A stretch of 64,000 bases of DNA from Aphelenchoides besseyi (taxonomy: Eukaryota; Nematoda; Chromadorea; Rhabditida; Aphelenchoididae): contig JAMPIQ010000001.1 of the NCBI GenBank assembly GCA_024699855.1, forward strand, positions 11,346,001-11,410,000. Direction: 5' to 3'. Below the pieces are notes generated by a model. The model did no database searches. It was not told the DNA's origin and saw nothing but the letters and a program-made list of their open reading frames with translations. This document shows, piece after piece, positions 40,917-50,979 of this stretch. How positions within the stretch are numbered: position 1 is the first letter of the stretch; every line of letters begins with the position of its first letter. Made by a program: the position numbers and the translations under genes.

Positions 40917-42183
40917 ATGGACGCTTTGAATGGAATAAAAGTGATCGAACTGCCTGGTTTGGCTCCCGTTCCTTATTGTGCTCAACTTCTGGCTCATTTC
41001 GGTGCAAATGTCACGTTTGTGGAGGTAAACGATAAGACCTGAACATGGAAATTTTTGATATCTGCAGAAGAAAGGATCATCTCGAACGCCTGTTGAAAGA
41101 CAGTTGATGGAAGGTAAAACAATCGTAGCGTTGGATTTCGAAGCCGATAAATTGAAATTGCGAGAATTGATCTTGAACGCGGATGTTCTACTCGATCCTT
41201 ATCGTCCCGGCGTTTTGGAAGCGATCAAATTAGATCCCGTGGGCTTGTTGGAAGTAAGATAGAGAATACGAGTGTTTGGAATTTTAATTTAATTGAGGAG
41301 AACAAATCACTGATTGTAGCGCGAGTTACCGGCTACGGACAAACTGGACGTTTAAGACATGTGGCCGGACATGACATAAATTACACCGCATTGTCGGGTG
41401 AGTCATTATCATTGTTGTGTTAGTTGTTGAATGTTTAGGTGTTTTGCCGATTCTCAGCGGACCGAATCGACCACTTTGGCCGCCGATCAATTTGTTGGCC
41501 GATTTTGCTGGCGGAGGTTTGAGTTGTGCATTTGCAATATGTGCAGCGTTGATTAAAAGAAACACCACCGGATTGGGCGCTGTAATTGATGTCAGGTGAG
41601 TTATTTGAGGACGAGTTATTCGACAGTGTTCTTAGCATGACTGAAGGAGTTTCCTACCTGGCAAACTATGTTTTCAACTACCAAGAGCGAGAGACATTTT
41701 GGGATCCGGAAAACGGGTTTTTCTCGGGACGTTTCCCAGTTTATCGAACCTACGAAACCAAAGACAAAAAGTTTGTGGCCGTTGGCGCTTTGGAGCCGAA
41801 ATTTCACAACAAGTTGTTCGAAGGTTGGTTGTGAATGAAGACAAAATAAGCATTTGGACCTTCCAGTTCTTCAAATCGATCCTTTCGATTACTCTTATTC
41901 GGAATTAGCAAAGAAAATGGAGAAAATATTTCGGACGAAAACGAGAGATGAATGGCAGAAAATGTTTGATGGTAATTTGCGGTGGATTGAAGAGTTCGAA
42001 AATCCCATTTCAGGCACAGATGCGTGTGTTACTCCGGTGTTGAGTATCGATGAAGTTGGTGACTACCACAGAGATCGAGACTCCTTCTTCAAAGTGAACG
42101 GCAAATGGCGACCTCGACCTTCACCTCGCATTTACACGAAAGAAGAATTCGCACGATTACTTCGATCTCAATCCAAACTTTAG
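40917..42183 (+). CDS. amacr: Alpha-methylacyl-CoA racemase, peroxisomal
   Basis: Interconverts (2R)- and (2S)-2-methylacyl-CoA esters so branched fatty acids and sterol side chains can enter peroxisomal beta-oxidation. The ATG at 40917 starts [22 protein letters not shown], the family N-terminus. Key residues are intact: His and Asp in [11 protein letters not shown], Asp in LLADFAGGG, and Glu in VGALEPKF. Other landmarks are [13 protein letters not shown] and DACVTPVL. The protein ends RSQSKL and TAG at 42183, and SKL is a canonical type 1 peroxisomal targeting signal. Exons join across introns of about 40-60 bp. It lies 230 bp downstream of a divergent relative. A TTTTGACTTACTAG acceptor-like site 24 bp before the start could be an intron or trans-splice acceptor. 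Confidence 0.93.
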
Positions 42184-42442
42184 CTGATTGACTGCCTATA
42201 AATCTCCAATTGTGAGTCTGAAAGCTGGTCGTAGGAATTTGAGTGGAAGAGCACTCGAAACTCAACAGTTGATTTGAAGGCAAACAAATTTCCTTTTGTT
42301 AAGTTCGATTGTTTTTTTCACGTTATTCTATTGTTTTGATTGTTCAAAGAACTAACCTCTGGTTAGTGTTTCCGTCAAGCAATGCATTCAGTTCCGAGTA
42401 CTTAGAAACAAATAACAGGTAAGTTCTTGGACATTAATTACC

Positions 42443-42670
42443 TTATTCAGTGTACAATTTGTTAAAAATTTCGTAATTTTCTATTTCGTTTGAACCAGTA
42501 AACACCTTCCTCATGTACTGCAAAGTTAACTGACGATCGCGCTGAAAAAAAGAGGTCAAGCGTTTGATGATGTTGATTGAGATAACCGATCGTCTAAGTG
42601 TCTTCCGTGTTGTTAGTTGATCTTTTACACAATTACTGCGAATAAACTTCATATTCATTGGCATTGTCAT
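42443..42670 (-). CDS. Small open frame of unknown function between AMACR and beta-carbonic anhydrase
   Basis: The minus-strand frame from ATG 42670 (MTMPMNMKFIRSN) is open to TAA at 42443. It contains a strong TTTTTTTCAG acceptor in the middle, with a GTAAAAG donor upstream, so it may be two exons giving about 46 residues. The second part (QLTLQYMRKVFTGSNEIENY) is basic then acidic and protein-like. No family is recognised. It could be a small mitochondrial protein or a chance frame in the AMACR 3' flank. Confidence 0.35.
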   Translation of the reverse strand: MTMPMNMKFIRSNCVKDQLTTRKTLRRSVISINIIKRLTSFFQRDRQLTLQYMRKVFTGSNEIENYEIFNKLYTE

Positions 42671-42801
42671 GCGTTAGTTAGATCAAAGAACAAGAAAACG
42701 GTTCACTTTTCGTCCATCAACCTTATTTTTTTGTTTCATTCACCGACCGTTTCGTTCGAAGTCGAGAATTTTCTTTGTGACGTTTAGGAGCTTCAGTTTG
42801 A

Positions 42802-44360
42802 ATGGAGAAGGTATTGCAAGGCATCATGAGATTTCGACACACGAAACGGGCCCATTTGATTGGGGAATTCGAGAAAATTCGCAACAATCCAAGGGTTAGT
42901 TTGATCTTGAACTTTAAAAGTCTTAATCGTACGTGTTCTCACATGATTTTTGCACGAGAACTTAGAAAAGTGTGTTCACCATTTAATTGAAACATTAGAA
43001 GGGTGAAGGTTTGGGGTTTAGTGTAAACGAGTGGAGTTGCTATTTTCGCTCGTCACCTTCGGTTTGTTGTTCACGTGATTGAACGTAGTAATCAGTGATC
43101 TCTGTCGAGATGTTGAGAACCAAAAGAACGAGTTCGTTCTTTGCGTCGCAAACTTGACAAGCGATATTTTTGGAATTGTCGGGCGTTACGTTCGCTTCCA
43201 TAATTAGAGTCCGCTCCGATCAAACAACAAGTTTTGACCACAGTGATCGAAATAAACAAAAAGATCAACGAACATAACGACGTTTTTAGCCGTCGATCCT
43301 CATGTTTACTTGCATGGACTCACGAATGTTGCCAACACGAATAACACAAGCGAAAGTTGGCGAGATTTTCGTGGTTCGATCCGCCGGCAATCTTATTCCG
43401 CACGTGCAAGTATACGGGCCGACGGGTTCCGACGTATCAGTCTCTACAGAACCCGTAGCTATGGAGCTTGCCGTGAAGAGGGGTGGAATTGAACATATCG
43501 TCGTTTTGGGACATTCTGATTGCAAGGTTCTTGAAAACGAAATGAAAGCATCAAACAGAGTTGTAGGCAATGAACATTCTTTATGACTTGCACCAGCACC
43601 CAGACACTTTCGAAATAAATTCGGCAATGGACCAATGGCTTCGTCGAAACGGTATACGATCAATCAAACGTTTGAACGAAGCCCTACAGTTTGTTGGAAA
43701 ATCACCAGTCAAATTTCATTCACGAACACATTCTCAATTCTGCTTTGAAGCCTACATTGATCCATTAAACAAACTGGCTGTGCAGGACAACTTGTCACAA
43801 GTATTATAAAACAAAACGATGGCAATCAATTGCACCGAATTTCAGGTCAATGTCCTTCAACAGTTGGTGAATCTGTCGAAGCACTCGGTACTTTGGCCGT
43901 ACATTGAATCACGTCGGTTGTTTGCGCATGCAATGTAAGCGAATCGTTGAAAAAGTTAACTTCTGAGTTCAACAACAACAAAGTCGTTAAAGCACGATCT
44001 ATGTCGTTGTTTGCGCAAAATCCTTTTCAAAATGTCACAATTTGTTATTTATCGTCAGTCTGTGGAACGCAAATTGAGACTGTAATAATGTCGATGTGCC
44101 CTTTAACGACAGTGTTGTAAAAGAGTTTCAAAACATTGACGACAACGATTTTAGGTGGTTCGATGTGTACACGGGCGAGTTATTCCTTTTCTCCAGAAAA
44201 CGAAAGATTTTTGTGAAATTGGATGTGAGTTCCAATTAAGAAGATACGAAGAAATAGCCATCTGTTACAGGAGTTCAATGTTCCCATTCTTTTGGACGAA
44301 ATGGAAGAATTCGAATCACCAACCAGAACCGATGATACGGTAACAGCTGAGCAACATTAA
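42802..44360 (+). CDS. Beta-class carbonic anhydrase
   Basis: Zinc enzyme interconverting CO2 and bicarbonate. Exon 1 (42802-about 42895) starts MEKVLQGIMRFRHTKR, typical of invertebrate beta-class enzymes. After a 0.39 kb intron come PSILMFTCMDSRMLPTRI (first Cys ligand with the Asp-Arg dyad), VGEIFVVRSAGNLIPH, and VKRGGIEHIVVLGHSDCK with the His and second Cys ligands. A 40 bp intron is removed to give AMNILYDLHQ. Later exons give MDQWLRRNGIRSIKRLNEAL, IDPLNKLAVQDNLSQ, VNVLQQLVNLSKH and MWFDVYTGELFLFSRKRK, ending TVTAEQH at TAA 44360. All expected metal ligands are present and length (about 270 residues) is normal. No clear targeting peptide is visible; relatives are often mitochondrial. 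The enzyme is absent from vertebrates but usual in nematodes and insects. Confidence 0.93.
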
Positions 44361-44523
44361 GGTCGATTCTTTGTATCGTTTACATGTTAACACAAGATTC
44401 TGTATAAGTTATTTTATTCATAAAGATCATGAAATGCAAATTTATATACAAACAAAAACGTTTGAGAACATGAAGATGTAGGTCGCTCTCCAAAGAGCGT
44501 GTCGACGTGTTGAAGGTAAACGT

Positions 44524-44727
44524 TCATCGTCGGCCAAAGAATCCAAAGCCTCCAAAGTTTTGAGGTTGGAATTGTGAGTAGTAGTTAGATCCGCCGCTAT
44601 ATCCTCCCAAACTTCCGCCAGAGGCGTCCAAGATACTTCCACTGCCTGACCAATCTGCTTGTCCAACTCCCAAAGCAAAGCACAAGGCGAATACGGTGAA
44701 GAGAAGAGCGACCTTGGATGAGAACAT
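44524..44727 (-). CDS. Short secreted peptide precursor ending in an amidation site (neuropeptide-like)
   Basis: A single-exon gene of 67 codons. MFSSKVALLFTVFALCFALGVGQA is a clean signal peptide. The mature part is rich in Gly, Ser and Tyr with one Trp and no Cys, and ends GGFGFFGRR just before TGA. Gly followed by two Arg at the very end is the classic signal for dibasic cleavage and C-terminal amidation, predicting a peptide ending FGFF-amide. No internal dibasic sites are seen, so one peptide of about 40 residues is expected. A TATATAAG box lies about 100 bp upstream. Glycine-rich secreted peptides can also be antimicrobial or cuticle-related. No known family is recognised. Confidence 0.75.
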   Translation of the reverse strand: MFSSKVALLFTVFALCFALGVGQADWSGSGSILDASGGSLGGYSGGSNYYSQFQPQNFGGFGFFGRR

Positions 44728-44822
44728 TTTCGGTTTGGAGGATGCCGAGAGAAGTGGACAAACGAGAAGAAGAAGAAGTAAATGAGTGTGAACTGTTGAT
44801 GTTGAAGATGCCCAGTCGTCGG

Positions 44823-44830
44823 CTTATATA
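44823..44830 (-). promoter_or_regulatory. TATA box (TATATAAG) of the 44524-44727 peptide gene
   Basis: On the minus strand the octamer TATATAAG sits 96 bp before the ATG at 44727. The neighbouring peptide gene has the identical octamer 61 bp before its ATG. A shared strong TATA box suggests high, tissue-specific expression. Confidence 0.65.
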
Positions 44831-45333
44831 GTGCGAAGCGACAAACTGACGAATGATTGATCGAACCGAATTAAAGGTTCAACTTTTAAAGATTGGTGTG
44901 ATCAGTGAAATTGAACGCGTTGTAATGAGCAGAAGGGGTGGGCGAAAGAGACGAGGAGTTGCGTTCATTTGTTTTTCAGCAGACATCTCCCGTCATTCCT
45001 TTGCGGAATGATCAAATGTTGTTGGAAAAACAAACGCTTCGAATCTTACAGCGACGACGATAGAAACTGCGCAAATTTGCAACGACATTCGCTGCGTGAT
45101 GTTGGCAAACACTTCTTATTGATGACTGTAATTTTTGATCATTTACAGTTGGCGAATATCGTTACTTCGAATTGCTTATTGATTCCCGACTATTCTCTGC
45201 TCATTTTCAAAAGACTTCAACTCGTTGCTTTTGTTTATTCTACTATATCGACTTCTAAAATTGGTACATTCTACAATTTTAAAACGATTGCGTAATGATC
45301 ATCGATTGACCACCGTGAACTCGGGTTCAAGAT

Positions 45334-45544
45334 CTAACGACGTTTACCGTAGTAAGGTTGATAGAAGAGATTATATCGCGACAATCCGGAGGGCGAAAGT
45401 TCGAACTGAAAACAAATGAAAACATATTAACCGATACTCCGTCTTTCTCACTCTATTCCATTGAACTCCTTGGCCATTGACGCTGGTGAAAACGAAAAGG
45501 AGGGCAAGAAGAGCCAATAAGAAAACTTTGTTGATAGCGAACAT
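45334..45544 (-). CDS. Second short secreted peptide precursor ending in GKRR (neuropeptide-like)
   Basis: Two exons (45544-45452 and 45405-45334) joined at codon boundaries over a 46 bp intron. Exon 1 encodes MFAINKVFLLALLALLFVFTSVNG, a strong signal peptide, then QGVQWNR. Exon 2 encodes FELSPSGLSRYNLFY and QPYYGKRR before TAG. The terminal GKRR predicts dibasic cleavage and amidation, giving a peptide of about 25 residues ending QPYY-amide. The gene lies 0.6 kb from the first peptide gene, on the same strand. The two peptides share architecture but not sequence. I do not recognise the peptide family. Confidence 0.78.
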
Positions 45545-45604
45545 TATTCAATTGGTAGATGAGGAAACCAGATGAACTGATGGCAATTACTCAAACCAAT
45601 ACGA

Positions 45605-45612
45605 CTTATATA
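45605..45612 (-). promoter_or_regulatory. TATA box (TATATAAG) of the 45334-45544 peptide gene
   Basis: The same octamer as at the neighbouring peptide gene, 61 bp upstream of the ATG at 45544 on the minus strand. Position and exact match support a core promoter element. Confidence 0.7.
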
Positions 45613-45777
45613 CTCGGATTTTACAATTGGTTTGGGCGGTTCGAGGTTCCGGGTTCATTGTAATTTTCAATTGTCCTTCAAAATGGTTTCAAATTTTACG
45701 CTACATTCACAAAAACCAGTCCTGTTAACATCTCTGCGAAGTCGCATCTTCTTCTCATTGTCGGTTTCACTTCGCCT

Positions 45778-47234
45778 TCAAATGGTGGCTATCAAAAACA
45801 ACTCACTTGTCAAGTAGAATGTCTGTTCGTTCGTGGAAGCTTTTTGTTCGCTTTTAACATCCCAAGTGTTGCAAATAATTACGTCATTTATTTCATAGTT
45901 ACAAAGAAGAAATCTAACTCTACGGAATTTTGTTAATCGCTTCCAGATCCCGTTTCTGAAAACGACTCCATAGAAGTCGATATTGCGGTTTGAATCGACA
46001 CAATTGGACTCGATGAATAATCTGAAATTTGATGAAAAAACTGGCAAATAATCCCAATTACTGCTCGCGCTTCGAGAACTGAAGGCTCCATCACCACCGG
46101 TGGTTTCGTCGTTTTCCAAAAACTTGCAACAATTCGGATCGTTCGAATTGCAGACGTTTCGAGACACTGCCATCAAGTCGTTTTGATTAACAACAGAACC
46201 TGAAACAGTTAAAATGCTCATGAAACAATTAACCGACTGTTCAATCCACGGGAACTCGTTTGAGCCCATTGGTCATTTTGAGATGAACGGCAATTGCAAA
46301 GTAAAAACAGATCACGGTTCGACGGAAGACGTTTGTATTCAACTACTTCGTTTGGTGAGAATAAGCGGGCAGTGATGAGAGGTTGATTGACAGTGCGAGA
46401 CGAACGAATACTCAAAGTCGGCCGTTGAGATTCGTCGGGAAGATTGTTGACAAGATTGGAAAGAATATTTGAGATCATACTGGTCATGTGTTGTAGATTC
46501 TCGTCTGCATCATACCATCGAACAACCAACTTCAACAGTGCAATTTTCTCTTTCGGACTAACTTCTCGACAGCCAGTGATTGCCGTGATTGTTTGCAAAG
46601 AAAGCTTGCGAATCTCGGAAGTTGGAATTTGATCAGCAACACGAGCAACATCAGCCAACAAACAACGCCGAACTGATGGATATATCTGAAATACACATGA
46701 AGTATAAACACGAGCTTTCAGCTCACGCCGTAACGTTCGATCATTGCGATGTTCAAACTCGGAATGCGATTCTCGGCGTAAAAAGACATTTGATAGAAAG
46801 TGCACTGCAGTTGGTAGTGCAAAGCATCCACACCCAAAAATGCAGTCGCCTCCAAATCCTCAGCTATCGTTTGCTGGTGCATTAGAGCTTCTCCATTGTA
46901 GATCCACTCGATGACTTTGGAAACCGATTTTGCGTTGCATCTGCTTATGTCAACGATGATTGGCGGTTTTTGAGATGCAAGTAACTGAAAATTAAGGTGT
47001 AAAGAATTTGAGGAAAATGAATGACAGTACTTTGCGAAGATATGTCGAATGAACTAAAGCAACGGCCGAATGAAGATACTCGTCTTGCCCGTTCATCCGA
47101 AGTTGAATGTCCGTGAGACGACGGCTCTTGTAGTTGTATTCATCGCGAAACCACTCACCAACTTTACGAAGATGATCGAATAGATTGGAATGACAGTGAT
47201 TGACCAAATCGTTTGGAAATTGGTTGTCATTCAT
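45778..47234 (-). CDS. BTB/POZ-domain protein
   Basis: The start at 47234 begins MNDNQFPNDLVNHCHSNL. A region with the BTB pattern follows: LTDIQLRMNGQDEYLHSAVAL, STYLRKVLASQKP, then VSKVIEWIYNGEALMHQQT, EDLEATAFLGVDALHYQLQ. A BACK-like helical part comes next (VYPSVRRCLLADVAR, LSLQTITAITGCREVSPKEK). After SSQNDQWAQT a 64 bp intron is needed to enter the next frame (SVVNQNDLMAVSRNVCNS), which continues as mixed beta-type sequence (NIDFYGVVFRNGIWKRLTKF) to a stop at 45778. I do not see kelch repeats. BTB-BACK proteins usually act as Cullin-3 adaptors, but the C-terminal half is not recognised. A TTTTCAG acceptor about 90 bp upstream of the ATG suggests an extra 5' exon. Confidence 0.68.
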
Positions 47235-47637
47235 TGTTGATTGAGAATCAAGAAACTGACCCTCAAAATTGGTAACCGACAGAAACTCGACTGCTCTTGT
47301 TTCGCTGAAAATGCAAAAACAGTTTTCTGTGCAACAACTGAATTGCATTTAAACCATAATAACACAAACAGCTACTTGGGTTTAGTTTTGTTTAAGAAAG
47401 GAGTTTATGAAGAAAGAAGATAACAGACGGCGCATCGGGCGAAAAAAGAGAATTGCGATTGTTCGGTTTCGTTGTTGATTTCAAGTCCCGATGACTAAAC
47501 GTATGTGCGTTTGTGTTTTATTTCCTATTCTATGGTGGTGACAATAAGAACCATGAGGAAAAAGGAACGGTGAATTCAGACGTCGGGTTGTTGTCGAGCG
47601 CTCGTTGACGGGATGAATGGCACCGTGAAACTGCGCT

Positions 47638-48392
47638 TCAATCGCCTCCAACGGCTCGGATCATTCGCTTCTTGTATCCACGATCGGTCGGCGGTCGCGT
47701 AACGTGTTCCGTGATGTTTTCGGATCTCACCTTTCTATCGTGTTCTAGGTCGGCCGTCTCGGAGTTGTTGTGTTTGTGGTGGAGTCCAGAGGGTGAGTCG
47801 TTTTGCCCATCTATCTTCGGGATGACTAAACGGAAGGTGTTAACTGAGGTAAAGCAAAAGCCGCTTACCATTTGGAAACTCGAATAGTTTCGAGGACAGC
47901 CACGCGCATTGATCGAAGACGATACGACTTTTGTAACTGAAATGAAAGAGATGAGTGGAAGCTGAGGAGTAGAAGAGAGCTTACCGTTGCACTCCGGCTG
48001 CATGTTGATGAAGTCGGCTGATGGTTGTTGAGATAAAAGAGAGTTAGAACTATAATCTAAAAGCGAAAGAAGGAACGAAGAGTAAAATGTATTTGCCGAA
48101 TTTAGTGCGCCGACTGTAGAAGATGCGGCCGATGAAGCGATCCAGTCCAAATCTGCAAACAGGCGATGATTAGTAGGAAGTAAAAAGTAAATGACTTACC
48201 GATGCGGATTGAAGAGTTGCGGCTTTCGATTGGTGAAGACGACGAAATTTGCGTTGATTTGATGTAAATTTCCATATTCATTTTTGATTTCTGGGTTTCA
48301 GTCGTAATTTTGCATAAGCGAGCCGAGTTTGTTTCGATTGGAGAGTGAAAAGAGGACGACAAATCAGCATGAATCGCACTCTGTTTTTTCAT
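47638..48392 (-). CDS. Unrecognised serine/asparagine-rich protein
   Basis: Three exons in phase. 48392 to about 48198 (MKKQSAIHADLSSSFHSPIE) ends at GTAAGTCA. About 48153-47986 (DLDWIASSAASSTVGALNSAN ... FINMQPECN) ends at GTAAGCTC. The last runs from about 47940 to TGA at 47638 (SSSINARGCPRNYSSFQM ... DRGYKKRMIRAVGGD). The protein is about 215 residues, low-complexity, with a basic C-terminus and no membrane helix, signal peptide or zinc-binding pattern. A GTAAGCGG inside the last exon may be an alternative donor. Composition fits a nuclear or regulatory protein, but that is only a guess. Confidence 0.5.
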
Positions 48393-48536
48393 TCGAAAAT
48401 AAACGCGGAGAAAATAGGTCGCACACAGACAAACTGTTCTATAGCTTTTTTGGTTTGGATTCTAACGGAAACTTGACCATCCTACAGTTTACGTAAAATT
48501 TTCTTATTATATCAAACAAGGGAAAGTCCTATATCG

Positions 48537-49492
48537 TTAAAATTGTATTCGAGTTTGTATCGCAGCACACGCAAGTTCTTGATCGGATCCTCGATTGTTA
48601 AACAATCGCACCAGCAGTTTGTAGGCCACCTGTAAAGAGTCCGATATTCGCAACTATCTGCTTTTACGTACTCTATCGCTGTGTATCATTTGAACAATTC
48701 CGGTGAACAGCAAACTCGGATTTAACTTTACTTCGAAAACTTGTCGTCTGCAATTTCGATGCTATAATGTCAATTACCGGAGAATCAAATACCCGAGAGA
48801 AACGGGACAACTCAAATTGTTTTCGTTTTCACACACGTCGAAGTTGTCAATCAGCCCAAAGGTAGGTAACCTCAGCCAACCACATCCAAGCCAACCGCCA
48901 GTTTTACGGCGATATAACGACACTTCGGCTCTCATGTTATCAAACCTGAATTCGTTTATTGACTACATTCAGAAGAATTACCTTCGATTTGCAAAATTGG
49001 TCATGTCCAGAAACAAACGTAATGTTCTCGTCATATCAATAGGATACACGTAATCTCCAGTTTCGTTCGTTAGTGCAACGTCGTGAATAACAAAAACCGG
49101 TGGAGCTTCTGAACGATTATGAGAACTCGACGATGGCGTTTATACTTACCTTCTGAATCACATGGATAAAAATGCGGCTCGAAAATCGTTCGATTCGGAA
49201 AAAGTGAGCAATGCTCATCCTCTTCGGTTTCACGATTCTCTTCCTGAGCCAACGGCAATACTGTTAATTTGGAGGATGAGAACGTTAAGTCGTGAGAAAG
49301 TTGACGAAGTGGATTTCGTTGTGGTCGACGAAATTGTCGAAATCGTGGTACAACTAGCGATCTATCGGACATATCAAATTGGCGAAATGACGATCCTAAC
49401 TCACGGTCTCGAAATTGAAGACCGTGAAGCGGAGATCCAAAATTATCAATGAGGAGGAGTGTGCAAAGACGCACAATCCAACAAGAGAGCAT
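48537..49492 (-). CDS. Secreted ML-domain (MD-2-related lipid recognition) protein
   Basis: The ATG at 49492 starts MLSCWIVRLCTLLLI, a short hydrophobic leader. A long linker of about 85 residues follows, with repeated F-R-Q motifs (FRQFDMSD, FRQFRRPQ). The ML fold then runs over five exons: NRTIFEPHFYPCDSEG, EAPPVFVIHDVALTNETGDY, LPTFGLIDNFDVCE, SCPVSLGRQVFEVKLNPSLL, and AYKLLVRLFNNRGSDQELAC, ending TRIQF at TAA 48537. The CENENNLSCPV disulphide pair and the late strand YKLLVRLF are typical of nematode ML/GM2-activator-like proteins that bind lipids or sterols outside the cell or in lysosomes. Introns are 40-110 bp with good GT..AG sites. The extended N-terminal linker is unusual for the family. 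Confidence 0.8.
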
Positions 49493-50266
49493 TGAGCATC
49501 GATAGTTCGCACTTGATGAAACTGTGAATTTGGCCGTGACTAAAGTGAAATGTAAAGCAAACGGTTTAAAGACACGCATTGAAAGTAAGTAACGACTAAG
49601 GAAATGTGTTGACCAGGAAATAGCTGGAAGATTTATGACCATTGAACAGAAACTCGCTTGTCACCAGCAATTGAAAACGATCGAAAACTTGGCCCAACAT
49701 ACTGATTTTGCGGTTTGAGGTTATCCGCTTGAATCGGCTAAATTGTTGCTCCTGTTTGTGTTTCCTCCTCGTTTTACCTTCGGCTTCTTCGGTTTTTTGG
49801 AGCGCTTGATGACCGTCGTCGAATCCCTCTTTCGCGCGTTTCCCTTCAAAGCAGCGTCAAACATTTCTAAAGCTTCTTAGCTCAACGATGTTTGTAGTTG
49901 CGTTCGAACAGAAATTTCTCCGTTACTTCGAAAGGTCTTTACCCGTGTGTACGACTCTCAGCATCTTCTGAATAGAACGCAAAGTTACCGAAATTCCATC
50001 GGGTTGACAAATCGCCGAGTTGAAATTTAATCCGCTCGAATCCGAGAGTCCACTTGTCGCCTCGTCTATTTTTGCTTATCGCATTCCAAATCGGACGATT
50101 AGGATATGGACAACTTAAACTGTTTGGTCTGTCAACGATCAGTCACGGAAATTGGAAAACAAAGTTCACAAATCAACGCGAAGAAGCGATAGCTGTTGAA
50201 ATTAAACAGCTAAATGGAAAGCTTTGCGCACACTTTCCTTATGCACTTCAATCAAAATTTGCATTG
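49493..50266. other. Gap upstream of the ML gene; no gene seen
   Basis: No open frame with splice partners or motif is visible. The stretch likely contains the ML-gene promoter and ends at the TA target site of a transposable element. Confidence 0.4.
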
Positions 50267-50268
50267 TA

Positions 50269-50922
50269 CAGGGTGTCCCAGCTGAAATCCTCATTTTTAC
50301 ACGCTTATAACTTTTTTATGTGTGAACCGATTTTTATGAAACTTTTTTTGTTGAATAGCTTGAAGTTTGCATTTTTGTTTCATATCAAATTCGATACAGA
50401 TTTCTCAGCGGAAGTCATCGATGAAAGTTAATTTCTGAAATGTGCGCTTTTTCACTTGCGTTTTCTTTCATTTTTTCCACTCAAAATTTCTCATGGGTTT
50501 GGTGGGCTAAAATCAAAAAACCTGAAAAAATCAAAAAGTTTATCGGTCCAGCGCGAAAAATTCGTTTGATCGAGTACAGAAGCGTGCCGACTCAATCCAA
50601 AATAGCGGCGGAATTGACGTTGAACGGACGTTGCACTTCCAGTTTCGGCAAACACCAGAACACAGTACCCGCCTTTTCTTGACCAGACCAAACCCCATGA
50701 GAAATTTTGAGTGGAAAAAATGAAAGAAAACGCAAGTGAAAAAGCGCACATTTCAGAAATTAACTTTCATCGATGACTTCCGCTGAGAAATCTGTATCGA
50801 ATTTGATATGAAATAAAAATGCAAACTTCAAGCTATTCAACAGAAAAAGTTTCATAAAAATCGGTTCACACATAAAAAAGTTATAAGCGTGTAAAAATGA
50901 GGATTTCAGCTGGGACACCCTG
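50269..50922. mobile_element. Non-autonomous Tc1/mariner-type foldback element (654 bp)
   Basis: The element begins CAGGGTGTCCCAGCTGAAAT and ends with the reverse complement, and is flanked by TA (50267-50268 and 50923-50924), the target site of Tc1/mariner transposons. The inverted arms are about 235 bp each (50269-50503 and 50689-50922) and nearly identical, so the whole can form a long hairpin. The 185 bp centre reads on the minus strand as a transposase N-terminal fragment (YCVLVFAETGSATSVQRQFR), the usual opening of the helix-turn-helix region. It carries no complete transposase and so depends on a relative. Confidence 0.88.
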
Positions 50923-50979
50923 TAAAGTTGAATGATAAGAACATCTAGTTAGAACTGGAAACTACTCTTCATTTTAATA

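Noticed and set aside
49162..49452. Plus-strand open frame over the ML gene
   Set aside because: Antisense shadow of the first ML-gene exon, which has a signal peptide and in-phase downstream exons.
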